Positions 62,565-64,000 of a DNA stretch of 64,000 nucleotides are shown in pieces. The stretch spans positions 116,263,858-116,327,857 of the forward strand of contig OZ023265.1 of assembly GCA_964006375.1 (NCBI GenBank), in the 5' to 3' direction. The stretch's first letter is position 1, and each line of letters opens with the position of its first letter. Position numbers and translations under genes: made by a program. The notes below the pieces were generated by a model. The model was not told the origin of the DNA and did no database searches. It worked only from the letters and a program-made list of their open reading frames with translations. The DNA is from Tillus elongatus (taxonomy: Eukaryota > Arthropoda > Insecta > Coleoptera > Cleridae).

Positions 62565-63420
62565 TAATAGGTTGTAGATTGTTTAGAGAGGCATATAGGC
62601 CTTTGGCCTCTCAGCGCTGCGATCCCAATGGGTCTTTTGTGCATGACTATTTTTTCTAATAGTTGCCCAAAAAGTTCATACTTTTATGTAGTCTACTATC
62701 TTTTTGGGAGCTATTTTACCCATTTCCTGTGGTGTTAAAGCCACTCCTCCCTAGTATTTGAGCCTTTGGCAGAACTGAGCCATGTAGTTGCATAGCAAAA
62801 GTTCTGTTTTTTCTGCTGTTTCAGTGTAATATCAGCAGTTTCCACTGTCCGCCTTAGCTATCTTCATAAGGTGATACCTTACTAAGGGGTCCTGTAATTA
62901 TTCTCAAGTCTTTCCTGTCAAGAAGCAGTTCAGAATTCTCTGTTAATATGGCGATGAACCGTTTTGCCTTCCTAAAACCTGGAGTTTTCCTCCAGTATGA
63001 GAGCATTTGGTTCTTCTCCCAAATATCAAGTTAATATAATCCACAAGAGGGCTCTGGACCATAGAACTGTGTTAAGCGTCCCTTTTTGCAAGGCTGCATC
63101 CTCATTTCCTTCAATGCCTGTATACAGAGTAAGCATTTCTGCTTGGAAGATAGTGACAGTTTTTCCTAGGGACTTAACGAGTCTAAAGTTAGATCCTATT
63201 ATTTGCAGTACTGCTCCTTCCATTTGTTTAGACCGGTCTGCATACCATACGGATGAGTTGTATATCAGCCTTTCACTGTTTCTGTCCCATGCCTAGCGGT
63301 CACTTATGACCACGTGAAATGGAACTATGAAGTCCAGCTTAACGGATATTTGATCTGTCAGGTTGGCGAGTGACTCCAATGGAATAATTTACAGGATCTT
63401 TAGGTGGCCAACCAAGTGTC
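62565..63420 (-). pseudogene. I/R1-clade LINE, 3' end copy 2 with RNase H
   Basis: The minus strand reads VKLDFIVPFHVVISDR, YNSSVWYADRSKQMEGAVLQ, then FRLVKSLGKTVTIFQAEMLT, the start of an RNase H domain (TDGSK reads ADRSK; FQAE retained). After frameshifts the zinc-knuckle region appears as LRRTVETADITLKQQ with its cysteines lost. The 3' untranslated region (gaggccaaaggcctatatgc) matches copy 1 and ends near 62570. It extends further 5' than copy 1 and is truncated at about 63420. Confidence 0.8.
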
Positions 63421-63724
63421 CTGGTAAAAATTTAATAACTAAAATCAATATATGCCTTTGATTTAAATTTTATTTTAATACTACATAGAAACAGATAAAA
63501 TATTATTTCTCTTTTACAAAAATGTTCTCATAAGCAACCTTCTGTTAATCATTAAGAATATAATCATAAGCTTGGCTTCTGATGTAGCAGTATCCATAGT
63601 AGATCCTAAAAGGTTTGTAAAAGATCTAGCTCCTTTTCAAGGAGAATCGTATAAAAACTATGAACAAGGACCTGTGTCAGGTTAATATTTATGCCTGGCA
63701 AACGTTAGTTATTTTTTTTATTTG
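63421..63724. other. No feature recognised
   Basis: Anonymous AT-rich DNA. Confidence 0.5.
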
Positions 63725-63905
63725 TCTTTTAAATACAGATGTAGAGATTTCTTTGGCATCACAATTGGTTATTTTCTTGTTTTTAACCGGTTTCGCCCTT
63801 TTACGGCATCGTCATACAATGTAGTAATAGGGCGAAACTAGTTACGGAGAAGAAAATAAGCAATTGTGAATCCAGAGAAAAAACCTGTACATTTGCTTTT
63901 AAGTA
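63725..63905. repeat. Fold-back repeat, same family as at 638-774
   Basis: The left arm acagatgtagagatttcttt, catcacaattggttattttc, ttaaccggtttcgccct faces the right arm agggcgaaactagttacgga, gaaaataagcaattgtgaat, ccagagaaaaaacctgtaca. On the minus strand the left arm reads tatgacgatgccgtaaaagg, gcgaaaccggtta, a hammerhead-like order with C3 changed and a self-complementary CCGG after GAAA. The right arm has the same GGGCGAAAC on the plus strand. Confidence 0.65.
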
Positions 63906-64000
63906 TGAAACAGTTTCGACAAGTAAGGGTTACCAGAATTAATGAATATATGTCTTTTACCTAGAAGAATGACACAGGAGGAAAACATTACCTAGGAAAA

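Overview
The window is AT-rich, eukaryotic and almost entirely non-coding. It carries the repeat population typical of an arthropod genome, most likely an insect: Tc1/mariner-type elements including the DD41D type, a hAT, a Helitron, R1/I-like and Jockey/CR1-like non-LTR retrotransposons, Penelope-like element (PLE) tails, a tRNA-headed SINE, MITEs, and fifteen long (AT)n tracts. The species cannot be named from this. I found no host protein-coding gene, no functional tRNA or rRNA, and no bacterial feature. Almost every longer open frame is an (AT)n artefact, an antisense shadow, or a broken transposon gene.

Layout. 0-7 kb is mostly anonymous AT-rich DNA with several local duplications, one of them exact (126 bp x2). 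7.25-9.5 kb holds a nested block in which a DD41D transposon with ~330-bp inverted ends sits inside an (AT)n tract that is itself bracketed by inverted copies of a dispersed MITE end. 10.5-12.9 kb has a CR1-like reverse transcriptase (RT) fragment, a decayed SINE carrying an 8-bp-TSD mini insertion, and an internally deleted Helitron. 14-28 kb has four more decayed DD41D-like transposases. 29.3-32.5 kb has a fold-back MITE, a composite dispersed repeat, and a minus-strand non-LTR RT that is expanded by (AT)n and split by a SINE with a 13-bp target duplication. 33-36.7 kb is a cluster of PLE tails with hammerhead-ribozyme-like motifs and a GIY-YIG endonuclease remnant. 37.2-41.1 kb is an R1-like retrotransposon with a hAT (8-bp TSD) in its 3' part. 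42-48.9 kb has (AT)n fold-backs, a Tc1-like element with both ends, a composite repeat, a MITE, and a mariner deletion derivative with a duplicated C-terminal exon region. 49-58 kb is mostly anonymous, with a second well-bounded SINE at 55 kb. 58.4-63.9 kb has more (AT)n, two PLE tails in inverted orientation, two 3' ends of one I/R1-clade LINE, and a fold-back repeat of the same family as the one near position 700.

Nothing here acts together as a pathway. The coherent story is layered transposition, with dinucleotide tracts growing at fixed internal sites of several repeat families. The signals most worth following are the hammerhead-like motif set in the PLE tails, the ~75-85 bp A-tailed GC-rich retroposed unit, the fixed-site (AT)n expansions, and the nested 7.25-9.5 kb block.
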